A DNA stretch of 64,000 nucleotides from Zygaena filipendulae (Eukaryota; Arthropoda; Insecta; Lepidoptera; Zygaenidae). The notes beneath the pieces were generated by a model, which saw only the letters and a program-made list of their open reading frames with translations, was not told the DNA's origin and searched no databases. A program made the position numbers and the translations under genes. Shown piece by piece: positions 10,391 through 22,639 of the stretch (positions are counted from its first letter, which is position 1; every line of letters begins with the position of its first letter). The stretch spans positions 2,929,001 through 2,993,000 of the forward strand of contig OU015652.1 in assembly GCA_907165275.2 (NCBI GenBank). Direction: 5' to 3'.

Positions 10391-12174
10391 ACCACGTGAT
10401 CACATAGATATGACGAAAACATGAAGTTTGAGTACCAACACGATGGGTCTGTAACTTGTAGTTTCCGAGATACAGGCTATCGAAGATTTGATCTCGTGAT
10501 CACATAGATATCACGAAAACATGAAGTTTGAGTACCAACACGATGGGTCTGTAACTTGTAGTTTCCGAAATATAGCCTATCGAATATTTGACCACGTGAT
10601 CACATAGATATGACGAAAACATGAAGTTCGAGTACCAACACGACGGGTCTGTAACTTGTATTTTCCGAGATATAGGCTATCTAACATTTGATCACGTGAT
10701 CACATAGATATGACGAAAACATGAAGTTTGAGTACCAACACGATGGGTCTGTAACTTGTAGTTTCCGAGATATAGGCTATCGAAAATTTGACCACGTGAT
10801 CACATAGATATGACGAAAACATGAAGTTTGAGTACCAACACGATGGGTCTGTAACTTGTAGATTCCGAGATACAGGCTATCGAAAATTTGACCACGTGAT
10901 CACATAGATATCACGAAAACATGAAGTTTGAGTACCAACACGATGGGTCTGTAACTTGTAGTTTCCGAGATATAGCCTATCGAATATTTGACCACGTGAT
11001 CACATAGATATGACGAAAACATGAAGTTTGAGTACCAACACGACGGGTCTGTAACTTGTAGTTTCCGAGATATAGGCTATCTAACATTTGATCACGTGAT
11101 CACATAGATATCACGAAAACATGAAGTTTGAGTACCAACACGATGGGTCTGTAACTTGTAGTTTCCGAGATATAGCCTATCGAATATTTGACCACGTGAT
11201 CACATAGATATGACGAAAACATGAAGTTTGAGTACCAACACGACGGGTCTGTAACTTGTAGTTTCCGAGATACAGGCTATCGAAAATTTGACCACGTGAT
11301 CACATAGATATCACGAAAACATGAAGTTTGAGTACCAACACGATGGGTCTGTAACTTGTAGTTTCCGAGATATAGCCTATCGAATATTTGACCACGTGAT
11401 CACATAGATATGACGAAAACATGAAGTTTGAGTACCAACACGACGGGTCTGTAACTTGTAGTTTCCGAGATATAGGCTATCTAACATTTGATCACGTGAT
11501 CACATAGATATCACGAAAACATGAAGTTTGAGTACCAACACGATGGGTCTGTAACTTGTAGTTTCCGAGATATAGCCTATCGAATATTTGACCACGTGAT
11601 CACATAGATATGACGAAAACATGAAGTTTGAGTACCAACACGACGGGTCTGTAACTTGTAGTTTCCGAGATATAGGCTATCTAACATTTGATCACGTGAT
11701 CACATAGATATCACGAAAACATGAAGTTTGAGTACCAACACGATGGGTCTGTAACTTGTAGTTTCCGAGATATAGCCTATCGAATATTTGACCACGTGAT
11801 CACATAGATATGACGAAAACATGAAGTTTGAGTACCAACACGACGGGTCTGTAACTTGTAGTTTCCGAGATATAGGCTATCTAACATTTGATCACGTGAT
11901 CACATAGATATGACGAAAACATGAAGTTTGAGTACCAACACGATGGGTTTGTAACTTGTAGTTTCCGAGATATAGCCTATCGAAAATTTGACCACGTGAT
12001 CACATAGATATGACGAAAACATGAAGTTTGAGTACCAACACGATGGGTCTGTAACTTGTAGATTCCGAGATACAGGCTATCGAAGATTTGATCACGTGAT
12101 CACATAGATATCACGAAAACATGAAGTTTGAGTACCAACACGATGGGTCTGTAACTTGTAGTTCCGAGATATAG
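10391..12174 (+). repeat. 100-bp tandem array (about 18 units) with dimeric higher-order structure
   Basis: CACATAGATA recurs at 10401, 10501, 10601 and every 100 bp up to 12101, with no indel until the last unit, which loses one base and breaks off near 12174. Unit order is CACATAGATATGACGAAAAC, ATGAAGTTTGAGTACCAACA, CGATGGGTCTGTAACTTGTA, GTTTCCGAGATATAGGCTAT, CGAAAATTTGACCACGTGAT. Units fall into two main types, distinguished by TCACG/TGACG, GATGGG/GACGGG, TATAGCC/TATAGGC, CGAATATTTG/CTAACATTTG and ACCACG/ATCACG. They alternate as 200-bp dimers through 10901-11900. CACGTG is present at 17 of 18 junctions. The unit length is not a multiple of three and no long frame exists, so it is non-coding. 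Confidence 0.97.
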
Positions 12175-12240
12175 GCTTTACAAAAAAAAAAATTGAAGGT
12201 ATGAAAAAATTGCATCACGTGGTCACATAAGACACAATAA
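12175..12240. other. Array edge
   Basis: Short spacer between array and foldback element. It retains a GCATCACGTGGTCACATA stretch (CACGTG at 12216-12221) resembling the array junction motif. Confidence 0.5.
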
Positions 12241-12651
12241 TTAACAAAAAAATTAAAACCGACTTCCAAAAACACAAAACTAAAAAACTAAAAATAAAAA
12301 GCTAAAAATAACAAAATACCAATTTAATCCAAAAGACAAAAACACACGTAATATTATTATTGGTTTGTGCTACCACTGATCGGTTTGAATTCGGTGACAA
12401 GCCTGCTGGTGTCTGCCCACTTGGGTTGTTCTGCTCACGAAGAGCTGGTGGCGGGAGTCGACTTAGCCCATCTTCCCCCTCCATATTTGGCTTGTCACCG
12501 ACTTCATACCGATCAGTGGTAGCACAAACCAATAATAATATTACGTGTGTTTTTGTCTTTTGGATTAAATTGGTATTTTGTTATTTTTAGCTTTTTATTT
12601 TTAGTTTTTTAGTTTTGTGTTTTTGGAAGTCGGTTTTAATTTTTTTGTTAA
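12241..12651. mobile_element. Foldback element, copy 1 (163-bp arms)
   Basis: The left arm 12241-12403 and right arm 12489-12651 are reverse complements with only about two mismatches seen, around an 85-bp spacer. The termini are TTAACAAAAAAATTAAAACC and its complement; the arms end internally at GGTGACAAGCC / GGCTTGTCACC. Identical 76-codon frames appear on opposite strands only because the arms mirror each other. Related copies lie at 25139-25538 and 27574-27918. A transcript would fold into a long hairpin. No transposase is encoded. Confidence 0.88.
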
Positions 12652-12774
12652 AATTTTGTTTATTTTTCGCTTTTAAGTGACATAGTTCGTAATTACTCTA
12701 AGTTACAATAGCCTAATGTCAACTGCTCATCGCCTTTTACAAAATATTGCTTTTTCCGACGCAGGGACGTTAAT

Positions 12775-13530
12775 TATTGAGGAGTTCTCCTAGTACATCA
12801 CCAACAGTTCCACTTCACCATATACATTGTGACGAGCATAAATTGTTTAGAAACCATTTTAAAGTTAACGATTCGGAACCCGTGAAATACTTATTATTGA
12901 GTAGTTTCCATAACCATCTGTGGTCTTCATCATCAGTTCCACTTCTTCAAATTTTGCTTTCCGAAAGCAAATAAACGTTTTACTATAAAAATACAAAAAT
13001 CGCTATAGGTGTACCTATAATTTTTGAAGAGTTCCTTCGATTACTCCAAGATCTCATCATCAGATCTCGACTTGGTGACACTGGAATCAATTTGGGAGTA
13101 TCCCCTTTCAAACAAAAAAACAATTTTTGAAATAACTCCAATCGGAACCCGTGAAATACGTATTATACGTATTATTGTTGAGTAGTTCCGATGACCATCT
13201 GTGGTCTTCATCATCAGTTCCACTTCTTCAAATATTGCTTTCCAAAAGAAAATTAACGATTTACTATAAAAAATACCCAAATCGCTATAGGCGTGCCTAT
13301 AATTTTTGAAGAGTTCCCTCGATTTCTCCAAGATCCCATCATCAGATCCCGACTTGGTGGCAATGGGACCTAATTGGGAGTAAACCCTTTCAAACAAAAA
13401 AAGAATTTTCCAAATCGGTCCAACCGTCTTCGAGTAATCGGTGAACATACATAAAAAAAAAAAAAAAAACATACATACAATCGAACATAGAACCTCCTCC
13501 TTTTTGGAAGTCGGTTAAAAATATTATTTT
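12775..13530 (-). repeat. Lepidopteran dispersed repeat with internal 269-bp duplication
   Basis: CGGAACCCGTGAAATAC occurs at 12874 and again at 13143. The following roughly 250 bp are repeated (CTGTGGTCTTCATCATCAGT, ATCGCTATAGG, AATTTTTGAAGAGTTCC, CATCATCAGATC, CCTTTCAAACAAAAAAA). The right end reads ACATACATACAATCGAACAT, AGAACCTCCTCC and TTTTTGGAAGTCGGTTAAAA, a motif also seen forward at 38905-38966. The same body appears at 63795-64000. A 143-codon minus frame over the repeat has low-complexity content and no domain, so it is not called as a gene. Confidence 0.7.
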
Positions 13531-16440
13531 CATTGCATCTGAGAATTTGGAGATAAACGCTGAATTTTATCACCCCAGGCCGAGATACAACCTTTCGAAA
13601 ATATGGTCTCTCTCTTTTACTCATCGTGAAAACAAGAAAGAGATAGTATAGCAAGAATTTATTCAACACAAAAATATAAAATACTTTTACCCGTAAGTTA
13701 CGTTATACCTCATCGTACGTGACGCAGAACCAAAACGTCTTTTCCAACTTTCCACAAGTTATTTGTATTCGCTTCGGCTACTAATAGGTACCTACTACAT
13801 CAGTAATAGGTATATTTTCAAATACAATTCTAAATTATCTTGGTAGGCAAAATTGTCAAAACTCACGGCACAACGCCGCGCCACCTTGTGATCCTTTTGG
13901 AATTCACTACAAACTACTGCATTCGGGGGACTTGTCAGTCTACAGCCTAACTACAGCTGTTTATAGACCGGGCCGCCATTTTCGTACACTTATAAGTGTA
14001 TTCGTTCTCTCACACAAGCAAAGGTTCGACCGAAATTTAATTCATTTTGAAATGATTGTAATTATGTTATTTCTTCACTATAATATGCAAAGATTTTGGG
14101 CTGTGCGTTATCGTAACAAGTAGTAGTATTTTATTAAATGAAGTTTAATAAATAAAAACAGGCGGAATGCCTTTAATATAGCTACGGCAGTTTGTATGAA
14201 AACTAGACCTTTAGACCCACCTTAATGTTAGTTGCAATTAAAATATTTTCACTAAAGTTACAAGGAAACAGGTTTTACTACTTACAGCATTCTTCGATTT
14301 GTATGCAGATAGAAAATTGCTGTATATTTTCCGATATCTAAAATGCTGTAGCTGTATATTTTTATTTTTATTAATTTATTGATTAATTTAGTAAAAGAAA
14401 GTAATAAAACAAAAATGTGTTTATAAAATTGCCTTTTGTTACAAAAAAATACAATGAACCAATAATTAAAATTCAGTGAAGTCCAGTTGCCCAACTTTTT
14501 GCAGCTTTTTTTTCCGTGGCATTTTTGATGTCGCTACCTTATTTTGCTCACAAAATTAATTTGGCGTAACCAAGCGGATTGCGACAGCGCGACGCACAGC
14601 CTACCCGTTTGAATGCCAGCGCCAGACTGACTCCCGTCGCCCGCGCACGGACCCGCTCGTGACCATTTGTAGTGAATGTGGTATAAAAAACATTTCGTCA
14701 AAACTATGTATTATTTTGGAACGATAAATGCTCAGTTTTAAGTTAAACAAGTTAGCAATCTTTTCCTGAAAGAATCGTGAAATTATCACTTGTAGTTTAG
14801 AAGCAGTAGCGTATTTCAAGTTGAAAACAGCTTCATTTCAATGTTTTTTTTTGAATAGTATTTTGTAGACTACAATTTATTTAAATGCTCAGATTGAAGT
14901 TCATATATCAATCTTTAATATATGTTAATTCTGGAATCGTCAGTAGGCTAATTTATGAGCTTTAGGGCCTCAAAAATGATCGTTTCACGACTCCATGCGC
15001 CTTAATTTGGCATGCGTAATATTGTACTTCATTTACAATGGAGCGTGATTAGGTATACCTTGGTATCACCCGTCTGCTGAGTGACGAGTGCTTTCTATAG
15101 GAAAGACTGTGTATAAGTATATATACGCGCAAGGCGCAACAAACAACGTGAAATAACAGCAAAAAGTTCCTAGAGAAACCATGACTTGAACCGGATGTCA
15201 AGCGGCCACTAGCTTAACGTCTAACTGTGGTCTAACCATTAGCAAATAGTTAATACCTATACATTTATCAAAAAAATAACGGGATCTGAAAAACAATATG
15301 AGCCCCGAGATTAGATTTCTTAGCAAGCGACTGGACGAAAATTATTTATTACTGGCACCCACGCGATAGAAACGTCACAATTATAAATGAAGAAAAAAAA
15401 ATCCGTACTATACCTACCTGCATAGGTACCACATCCAAAAAGTATAGATACGTAGGTATATTAACAAAGAGCAAAATACTGAGAATCCCCCGACCTTTGT
15501 ACATGCGTCACTTCAGACAAAGGTGTCGTGTGGGGTCGCGGGGCGACTGAATCTTTTAGGCGTTTACGTCACGGGAGAACTTTAAACTTCGTGCTCGAAG
15601 TTGAGCGCCCGGTGCTCTGGACACCTATTGGTAATTACTTTAAGACTATTAGACCCTTATTTGTTTTATGGTCTCGAGCTTTCAATAAAAGTTTTGTAAT
15701 TGATTCAGGGATACCTGCGTCATATTGGGTATTTTACCTTCATCTAGATTCTTATATTTATTTTAGGTACAACCTACGTCACTACACACACACTACCATA
15801 AACTGACCAATAATATTGGGATAATATTCTTACATTCACTTGGAAGTTGGATCAACAACCATGCTCTACCGGTGGAAAATTTGCGCTTCTACCTAAGACA
15901 GTAACAAGGGCGACGGTGTTTCCTAGGTTCCATCTCCATTGTGAATGAAAGAGCACACACAATCGCGCCGTCACGACAAAAAGCAAAAAAGTGCTCTACC
16001 ACAAATAAATTGCCATTCTATGGGACGTAACGACCAGAGAGTAGACATTCCGGGAATAGGACCTAACGCCTCTTCTCTTGGTCTCGCCGTCAATCGGCTG
16101 CACACGGAACAGATAGAAAGAGCATCATCTCAGTTTTAATATAAAAACAGATGGAAATCAGTGTCGCCGTCTGATATTTTTGCACGATATATTTTATTAA
16201 ACGCCACTTGGTTACGTATTTACTAAGGTTGTATTTAGAATTTGACTGTGAGTGAAATATTATAGAAAATATAATCGAAAGAAAGCAGAAAGAAAGAAAA
16301 TACATTTATTTCAGAATAACACACAAGAAAAAGAAACATATTCTTTTATTTATTTAACAATTAATGCATACAAGGACAATATAAAAAAGAAAGAAAATAT
16401 AAAAAATAATCATGTGTACATGAAGGGTCATGCTTATTCC
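13531..16440. other. Mostly unique DNA
   Basis: Moderate-GC patches at about 14570-14665 and 15510-15630 stand out in AT-rich sequence. Short frames (for example 15528-15806) have no domain. Nothing can be named. Confidence 0.35.
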
Positions 16441-16499
16441 ATGTGAAATTTCTTCCAGCAGACTCGCAACCGGAAAAGAGATCTATCTCTTTTCTATGT

Positions 16500-16769
16500 G
16501 AGGACGCCTTGCCATCTAAAAAGTCTCAGAGGTAAATTGAACTTTACGAGTCTGCGTCGGACCGCAGGTTCCGATTTCCTGTCGCGGCGGCAATTATGAA
16601 AATAAACAAGTGCCACTTCCTCCGCTCCGGTGTGGAGGCAGGCGATTATATATCGATGTCGGTGTGCGCGGTAATTTGAAGGCGGCGTTGTCACCACGCC
16701 GCGTAATCAACGGCCGACGTGTGCGGCGCGGCGCGGCGCTGGGCGAACCGAGCCACATCTCCATATGCG
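16500..16769 (+). promoter_or_regulatory. CpG-rich island, possible promoter/first exon
   Basis: GC- and CpG-rich sequence culminating in GGCGCGGCGCGGCGCTGGGC, followed by CCATATGCG and a possible splice donor GTGAGG at 16770. CpG-rich islands in an AT-rich lepidopteran background often mark promoters. The strand is suggested only by the donor. No open frame with a recognisable product. Confidence 0.3.
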
Positions 16770-16884
16770 GTGAGGTCGCAGCCCCACACTTACTTTACCC
16801 GCCGCGGAACGTACCCACCGTCGGTGAATTATCATCGTATTTATCTATCGAAAATTATAGAGGCACTACACCAAGCTCGACGTT

Positions 16885-17960
16885 AATTGAGTCGAGTTAA
16901 TTGTTAATGAACATTTCTTGTTCCGATTTTTTTTTGTTATTATTACTCACCTGAAAGCTTGTTTAACCCAATGGTTAAATATAGATATAGTTATTCCGAT
17001 AACACGGTTTAATAACAGGTTGTTTAAACAATAGGTTAACGGGGGCATTAGTGACGGAACCGCAGCGGAACGATTTCACTATTAAATCTTTTAACGGTTC
17101 GCTTTGACGTCACACGCGCTGAACTAATTACCTGCCTAGTGGTAACGTAAACAAGAAGACTATGAAAAAAATGGGCACACCACAGACATGCAATATAGGT
17201 GGCACACTTAACTAGAACGGCTCACAAAAGAGTTTATGATGATGAAAATGCATAATTATTTATTATCCATCCCATTCGAACCGTTTAAACAAGCGATGAC
17301 CTAGAGTCCTGGACGATATTTAAGATCCTTTTGTAAGCACTTAGGTATACGAAGCAATGACTACTTGAATATAATTGACCATTTGACCATAATGATTAAC
17401 TTCTGTCGTCGATATCGAATCTCTAAAGTTTGTGAGGTGAGTATAGTTTGCGACCACCCACCTTATAGTGTAAGTAGGTGTTCTTCCTGCAAAAAGATAA
17501 ATGAGGTGTGGCCAAGCATCGCATTCACTTCAAGGGCATCAATTTGTAAACATGGCAACGAGCGGTAAATCAATTCGACGCCTTTAATGGCGAAGAAGGC
17601 TGTGAAGATCTCGCAGATGATAATTTAATATCTGACCCTTTAAATGAGCGAAAGTACCGCGTCATCAAGCGCCCACCGTCTCAAGGCTGTTATTTTTTAA
17701 CGAGGCAACTTCGACCTAGTTGCTGAACTTTTAACACTATGATTAATGTTTCCAGGTGACGCAGAAAATAAATGATTCCTAATTAATACTTTGTTATCGT
17801 AAAAAAATATTTAGTGAAAGTAAATTAAGTTTGTTGAAAAATGCTCTTAGGTCGTGTTCACATTCAGCTCACTGTGAGCTATTAGTTAGTGACAAATGCT
17901 AATTAAATTTCACATTAACACATAGATCTACTTTATCCCACACTAAGCTGTAAGTTTGTG
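16885..17960. other. Unique DNA
   Basis: No repeat family or exon recognised. Confidence 0.35.
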
Positions 17961-17963
17961 TCG

Positions 17964-18065
17964 TGGAAACCAAGCAGGCTGGAAAGTGGAACCCTTTGCT
18001 CCTCAAACAAAGTCTACCCGCACCTGGAATGGTGACCTATTGAGTATTGCGCTAATCGGGTCGAC
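17964..18065 (-). mobile_element. SINE fragment
   Basis: Matches the SINE at 59997-60120 in pieces: CTGGAAAGTGGAACCCT, ATGGTGACCTA and AATCGGGTC occur in the same order. The box B region is not preserved. Confidence 0.45.
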
Positions 18066-18870
18066 AAATCAAACAAAGCATTTAAATTACACTAGGCGTA
18101 CAGTATGCAGCTAAACACTCACTTGCAAGTCCAGTCAGTTTGCTTAGGTTTAGTCAGCCACTATTGCTATCTATCAGAGTTTGCGGCTGAGAGCTTCAGC
18201 CGGCAGACAATACGCTACCCAGTGTGAACTCGACTTTAGTGTTATATGCATTTTGCAGGTAATGTCTGTAAAAGGGGAAATCCCCTTTGCCAAATTGACA
18301 GTCCATCTGAGCGTTATCGCTATAAAAAATTAAGGTAGTACTCGGTCACGAAAAATTGCCCACGGTTGTCGATAAGTTTTCTATAGCGTTTTCTATTGTC
18401 AACTTGACTAAGGGGGGCCAACTCTGAAACAAAACGATTGTGTGTGTAAAACCGCAACAGTAATCAGTGTGGATCCCGAATTGAGATGTAACAATGTTAA
18501 ACGACAATACGTCAACTCCATCCGAACGGTGTTCCCGAAATAGAAGCATGAAATTACGAAACTCGAACTATTTGGGTTACAATTAATCCAAGGGGATGCC
18601 CTAGAAACGTTGCGTTACGTGTCCCGACTGATCGTTTAATCTTCCCCCGCTTATTGGGGGCGAAAAACCGACCGCTAATAATGTACGACAACATCGCCCC
18701 AGATACGGCTGTGGGAATGTATCGAAATGAGTGTGTCGTCGTTTAGTCTTCATTACATCACCGACCACGCAGGAATGTCAAGGAAGACAGAAGAAATATA
18801 TGCTACACGTTATTGTTTTCTCCTTTTTCTATACACACTTGACTTCTTGTCATTTTTATGTAAGTTTAAT
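18066..18870. other. Unique DNA
   Basis: Contains a 67-codon minus frame at 18346-18549 with no recognisable domain. Otherwise nothing. Confidence 0.35.
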
Positions 18871-19155
18871 TGGACATAGATAAGCAATAGTGTGTTAACC
18901 CACACTGAAGAAATTTTGAGTAAGTCGTGTTTTAAAATTATAGCGCCATTTTGTGTCAACATTTTATTAAACCCACACTGGAGAAATTTTTAGTAGGTAA
19001 ATCGTGTTTTAAAATTATAGCGCCATTTCGTGTAAACATTTTATTATATTTAACATTTTGTCGGTATTTAAACAATTAAAAAACGTTCTATAACTGTCAA
19101 TAAAGCGTTCTGTATCAACTTTGTGGGTTAACATGTTATTGCTTATCGGTGTTCA
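18871..19155 (+). mobile_element. MITE family E with internal duplication
   Basis: Begins TGGACATAGATAAGCAATAG and ends TTGCTTATCGGTGTTCA, the inverted complement with a few changes. About 75 bp of the left interior (ACCCACACTG, AGAAATTTT, GTGTTTTAAAATTATAGCGC) are repeated in tandem, giving a longer element than the 237-bp copy at 29144. There is no ORF. Confidence 0.75.
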
Positions 19156-19569
19156 ATTAAAATCTGCTCCACCAATCCACCAAGGTACAAGGTACCACCA
19201 AGGTAGTCCTCGTGCAATGGTGTTTACAGAATCATTGTTTTTTTGTTTTGCAAAACACACCATAATATGTTATTCTCAATAAGAAGCGGTTATCGTGTTT
19301 ACATTTGCTAACATATCATCTTTCAATTTATTATAATGGAAAGATTCAATGTTCAAATCAGATATACGAAGGGACTTTGAAGCTTCCCACGTTGTTATGT
19401 GATAGGTATATTGAAACATTGCATGGATATAGGATGAGACAAGATTAAATTATCATATTTGTGATATCTTGGCAATGATTATTATGGATGTGGCAGAGGT
19501 GAAGGAAGTCTGTAGGATCGTAGCAAATGGAGTTGCATAGTGTCTCCGCTCACATTGGCAGATATCAAC
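19156..19569. other. Unique DNA
   Basis: Nothing recognised. Confidence 0.3.
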
Positions 19570-19752
19570 TATAAATAGATAGATACATGAATTTGTTTAT
19601 TTGTTATCCTTTCATGCTGTAACTATAGTCATCTCATGAAATTGCATAGGTACACGTGGTCAGGGGTGCAGAAAAGCACATAGGGTACTTTTATCCTGGA
19701 ATTCCAGCGGGAACTCTAAAATTAACGGGTTCAATCCTCGGGGAATATATAG
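19570..19752 (+). mobile_element. Lep1-like Helitron, degraded
   Basis: Carries ATGAAATTGCATAGGTACAC, GTCAGGGGTGCAGAAAAGCA and TATCCTGGAATTCCAGCGGG in family order, but the terminal hairpin and CTAG have decayed. Confidence 0.55.
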
Positions 19753-21099
19753 AAACAAGTAAGTATAATAGACACCAAAATTGTCAAAACCTTACATCTA
19801 TTATTGTAATGTTTTCGACAATTTTCATACAAATAATAAACTTACCCTGTTTATCAAGAAACATGTCGTTTCCACGAAATTGGCTAGGTAACGGATAACA
19901 GGAAATATAGTTTGTCTAATCAAACGATTAGAAAAACTTCGCGATGACTATTCCCACGAATCTGTTCAGTGTTTTCATTGGCCGTCTACTAAACTTTGTT
20001 GATTGAGTTGAGAGATAGACATATAGTAAAATGCCCTCGAATCTGGAAAGCAACTGATAATTGCTAAGTTCCAGTCCTTAAGTTTTCAGTAGCCCTTTCT
20101 ATGTGTAGGTATACGTGTTTTACTTTTGCTATCAGTAAAAATCGGGTTCTATATTTACCTAACCTAGTAATCCCTTTCAGTTAAAACCTAAAAAGTACGT
20201 TAATTAGAGTGTAATTAACCACAAACATGAGAACTTTATGGAACATGAGAACTTTGAATGGCGGGAGACAGGTCTTTGTTTATATAGGCATAACTAAATA
20301 TGTAGATACATATAGCTAATTTTTTTCCTGTGAAATTTATAATCGCCCAGCAATTTTAACCTCATTACTTGCTGGGCGCTATGTAGAGAGACTCGTGTAG
20401 AGAGTTTAATTTAGGTCCAATACTTTTTCCGAGCGGAGTGCCGCAATTAGAACACGCATTATCCACACCTCTTTGCCAACATTGAATGTACCCCTTTACG
20501 CTTATTTTTTTTTCATGGAGCTGCTGAAGCATTTGTATATTTCCGTCAACGCTCCAAATTTTTAGCGCGCCCGCCGTAATGGTCGGATTTCTTAATTAAA
20601 GCCTGCGCATTTGTTGACTAACTCCGATTTCGGCAGTTGACAGCTCCGAGAGAGTTCTGTTTTTAAGCATTTTATTAAAACGTCTGCGCAAACATTTATT
20701 ATCAATCGTCTGGTGCGAGTATTAAATTTTTAACTTTTCCACTCGAAGTGCTCGTTTCTATTGAGTGCTCGATTTGAAAACTAAGTTCTCGATTTGTTCT
20801 GTTTCTACGTCATTTAGCAAATTCGATTACGCAACAGACCTGAAAGCCTGTTACGTTGGGGAAAATTTTCCGTCGGCCTCGGCCGGCCGCTTGGCCTACA
20901 AAATGGTGGTTGTTTATAGAAAACAACATTCTTGCAAAAAAATTGGTCCCATGTGAATCAATTCAAAGCGACCACCCCCATCTTTTGAAGGGTTTATTCC
21001 GGACATGACTTTGTCTACACACGTGCTTTGTTTTTTTAGTTGAGCAAAGTTAAATCTGCCTGTACATATTCTTTATAAATAATATTAAGAAAAAATATC
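19753..21099. other. Unique DNA with a GC-richer section
   Basis: About 20400-20960 is less AT-rich and apparently not repetitive (for example a TCGGCCTCGGCCGGCCGCTT stretch near 20875-20894). It could be a conserved non-coding element, but this cannot be judged from one sequence. Confidence 0.3.
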
Positions 21100-21308
21100 G
21101 CTTGTTTGTTCGTTAATCTCGGAACTTATAAATTAAATTTCAAAATTCTTTCACTTATAAAGAACTCATTAGAAAGATCATTATATTTAGAAAGAACTCA
21201 TCCTCAGTAATTATTATCTCTGAGTAACGTAGGATACTTTTTATCCTAAAACAAAGAACTCTCGAGGAGACTGAAATCCGCGCGAGTGGAATCATAGGCA
21301 ATAGCTAG
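21100..21308 (+). mobile_element. Helitron remnant
   Basis: GTTTGTTCGTTAATCTCGGAA at the left, ACTTTTTATCCTAAAACAAAG in the middle and a CTAG at 21305-21308 keep the family order, with heavy decay. Confidence 0.4.
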
Positions 21309-21437
21309 CAAATGAATTAGGATCTAAAATTATATCCATATTATAATATAAAACAAGAAGAGTTCCCGAAAATATTCCAAAATTCACGCAAGTGGTTCCG
21401 TGGGAAATCCTATTTTAATCTGTTTTTTTTTAACTTG

Positions 21438-21568
21438 CATTACGTAAAAACTAAGCACTTGATGAATTTAAATTAATCTCTGCATGATGTAACTTAATAT
21501 GAGTAGATACATCAAAGAGTTCCTAAATGAGACAAACTCACGTGAGCAAAACTAAAGGCAATAACTAG
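21438..21568 (+). mobile_element. Helitron remnant
   Basis: Heavily decayed; recognisable only by AACTCACGTGAGCAAAACTA and a terminal CTAG at 21565-21568. Confidence 0.3.
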
Positions 21569-22636
21569 TTAATAATTAACATCGCCACAACAGACATTCA
21601 GCACTTGTCTAGACCCAAACTAGGGTAGGCGCTATATTTATATCGACCGCACAAACAGGGTACCTATATATGGGTTGTGTAAACACATTAAACTCCTAAT
21701 TAGTCGATTTATTTTTAAGAATCAAATGGTATAAAAACGACCTAATTGCAAATAGAAACCGATTTGTAAAACACTTCTTGATATATCCTTAGTTTACATT
21801 GTAAAGTAGGTAATACAAATTGATAGGTCTTCAGCGGGTCTTCAGGTAGGTATACTGACGTTTACTTTAAGACCATTAGTAAAATGGAGTTTCCTTCCGT
21901 ATTTTTCGCCGATAATTTCTAGAAAGTAGGCGAATGAAACTACCGCATATTATTAATCGCTCTAATTATTATTTATCTTTGATTTTGCAAACATTTAGGC
22001 AATTTAGGTGTATTTCTCGTGGCCGATTTTTTTAACTCCGACGATTTAGTTAATCTGAATTAGTGTTTAGTGGCCTCATTACTAATAATGATCATTTATA
22101 ATCTTCTATTTAAATGAAAAAAGGAAATGCTGTTTATTGGTAAAGCACATAAACTTGCGAACGGCTGCACTAATTTCACGGAAAAACAGAAAGTGCTTTT
22201 TTCTATGGAATTTTCGTATCAACTCAAGACCATAACCCATAATGCAAACGACGGATATGTGTAAATAGTTTTTTATTTTGCTGATTGTCGTGAAAAAAGA
22301 AAAATTCATAAAAAAAATCTTTTCACTCTCATACCGTTAACTTATGTATCTATAAATAATGTAAGTATGTATGTTTACTGTCAACTCCAAATCTTTGATG
22401 TCATAAGTAATATGAAGGAACACGAGGTTGTAAAGGGCTTGTGAAATCAATTTGATTGTAGATGACATTTTGTGATGTTGTTGCGTAAACCAATTCCAAA
22501 TTCTATAAATACAAATCACGTAACTTATCATCTGAGCACAATATCCCAAGATTTATGAAATAGGTACTAACTGTTCCACGTGGTTTCACTTGCGTTTATT
22601 TCAGATTTTCCGCGCGAATTCAAGGATACTTTCTAG
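21569..22636. other. AT-rich unique DNA
   Basis: Nothing recognised. Short minus frames at 22106-22549 are AT-rich and without domains. Confidence 0.35.
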
Positions 22637-22639
22637 TTA

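Noticed and set aside
10391..12174. CRISPR array
   Set aside because: Units are contiguous 100-bp tandem repeats with no unique spacers, in eukaryotic DNA.
12302..12590. Two 76-codon ORFs on opposite strands with matching termini
   Set aside because: They mirror each other because the foldback arms are inverted repeats; not proteins.
13041..13472. 143-codon minus ORF
   Set aside because: It runs through a two-unit dispersed repeat whose copies are out of frame with each other. It has phenylalanine runs from poly-T and no domain.
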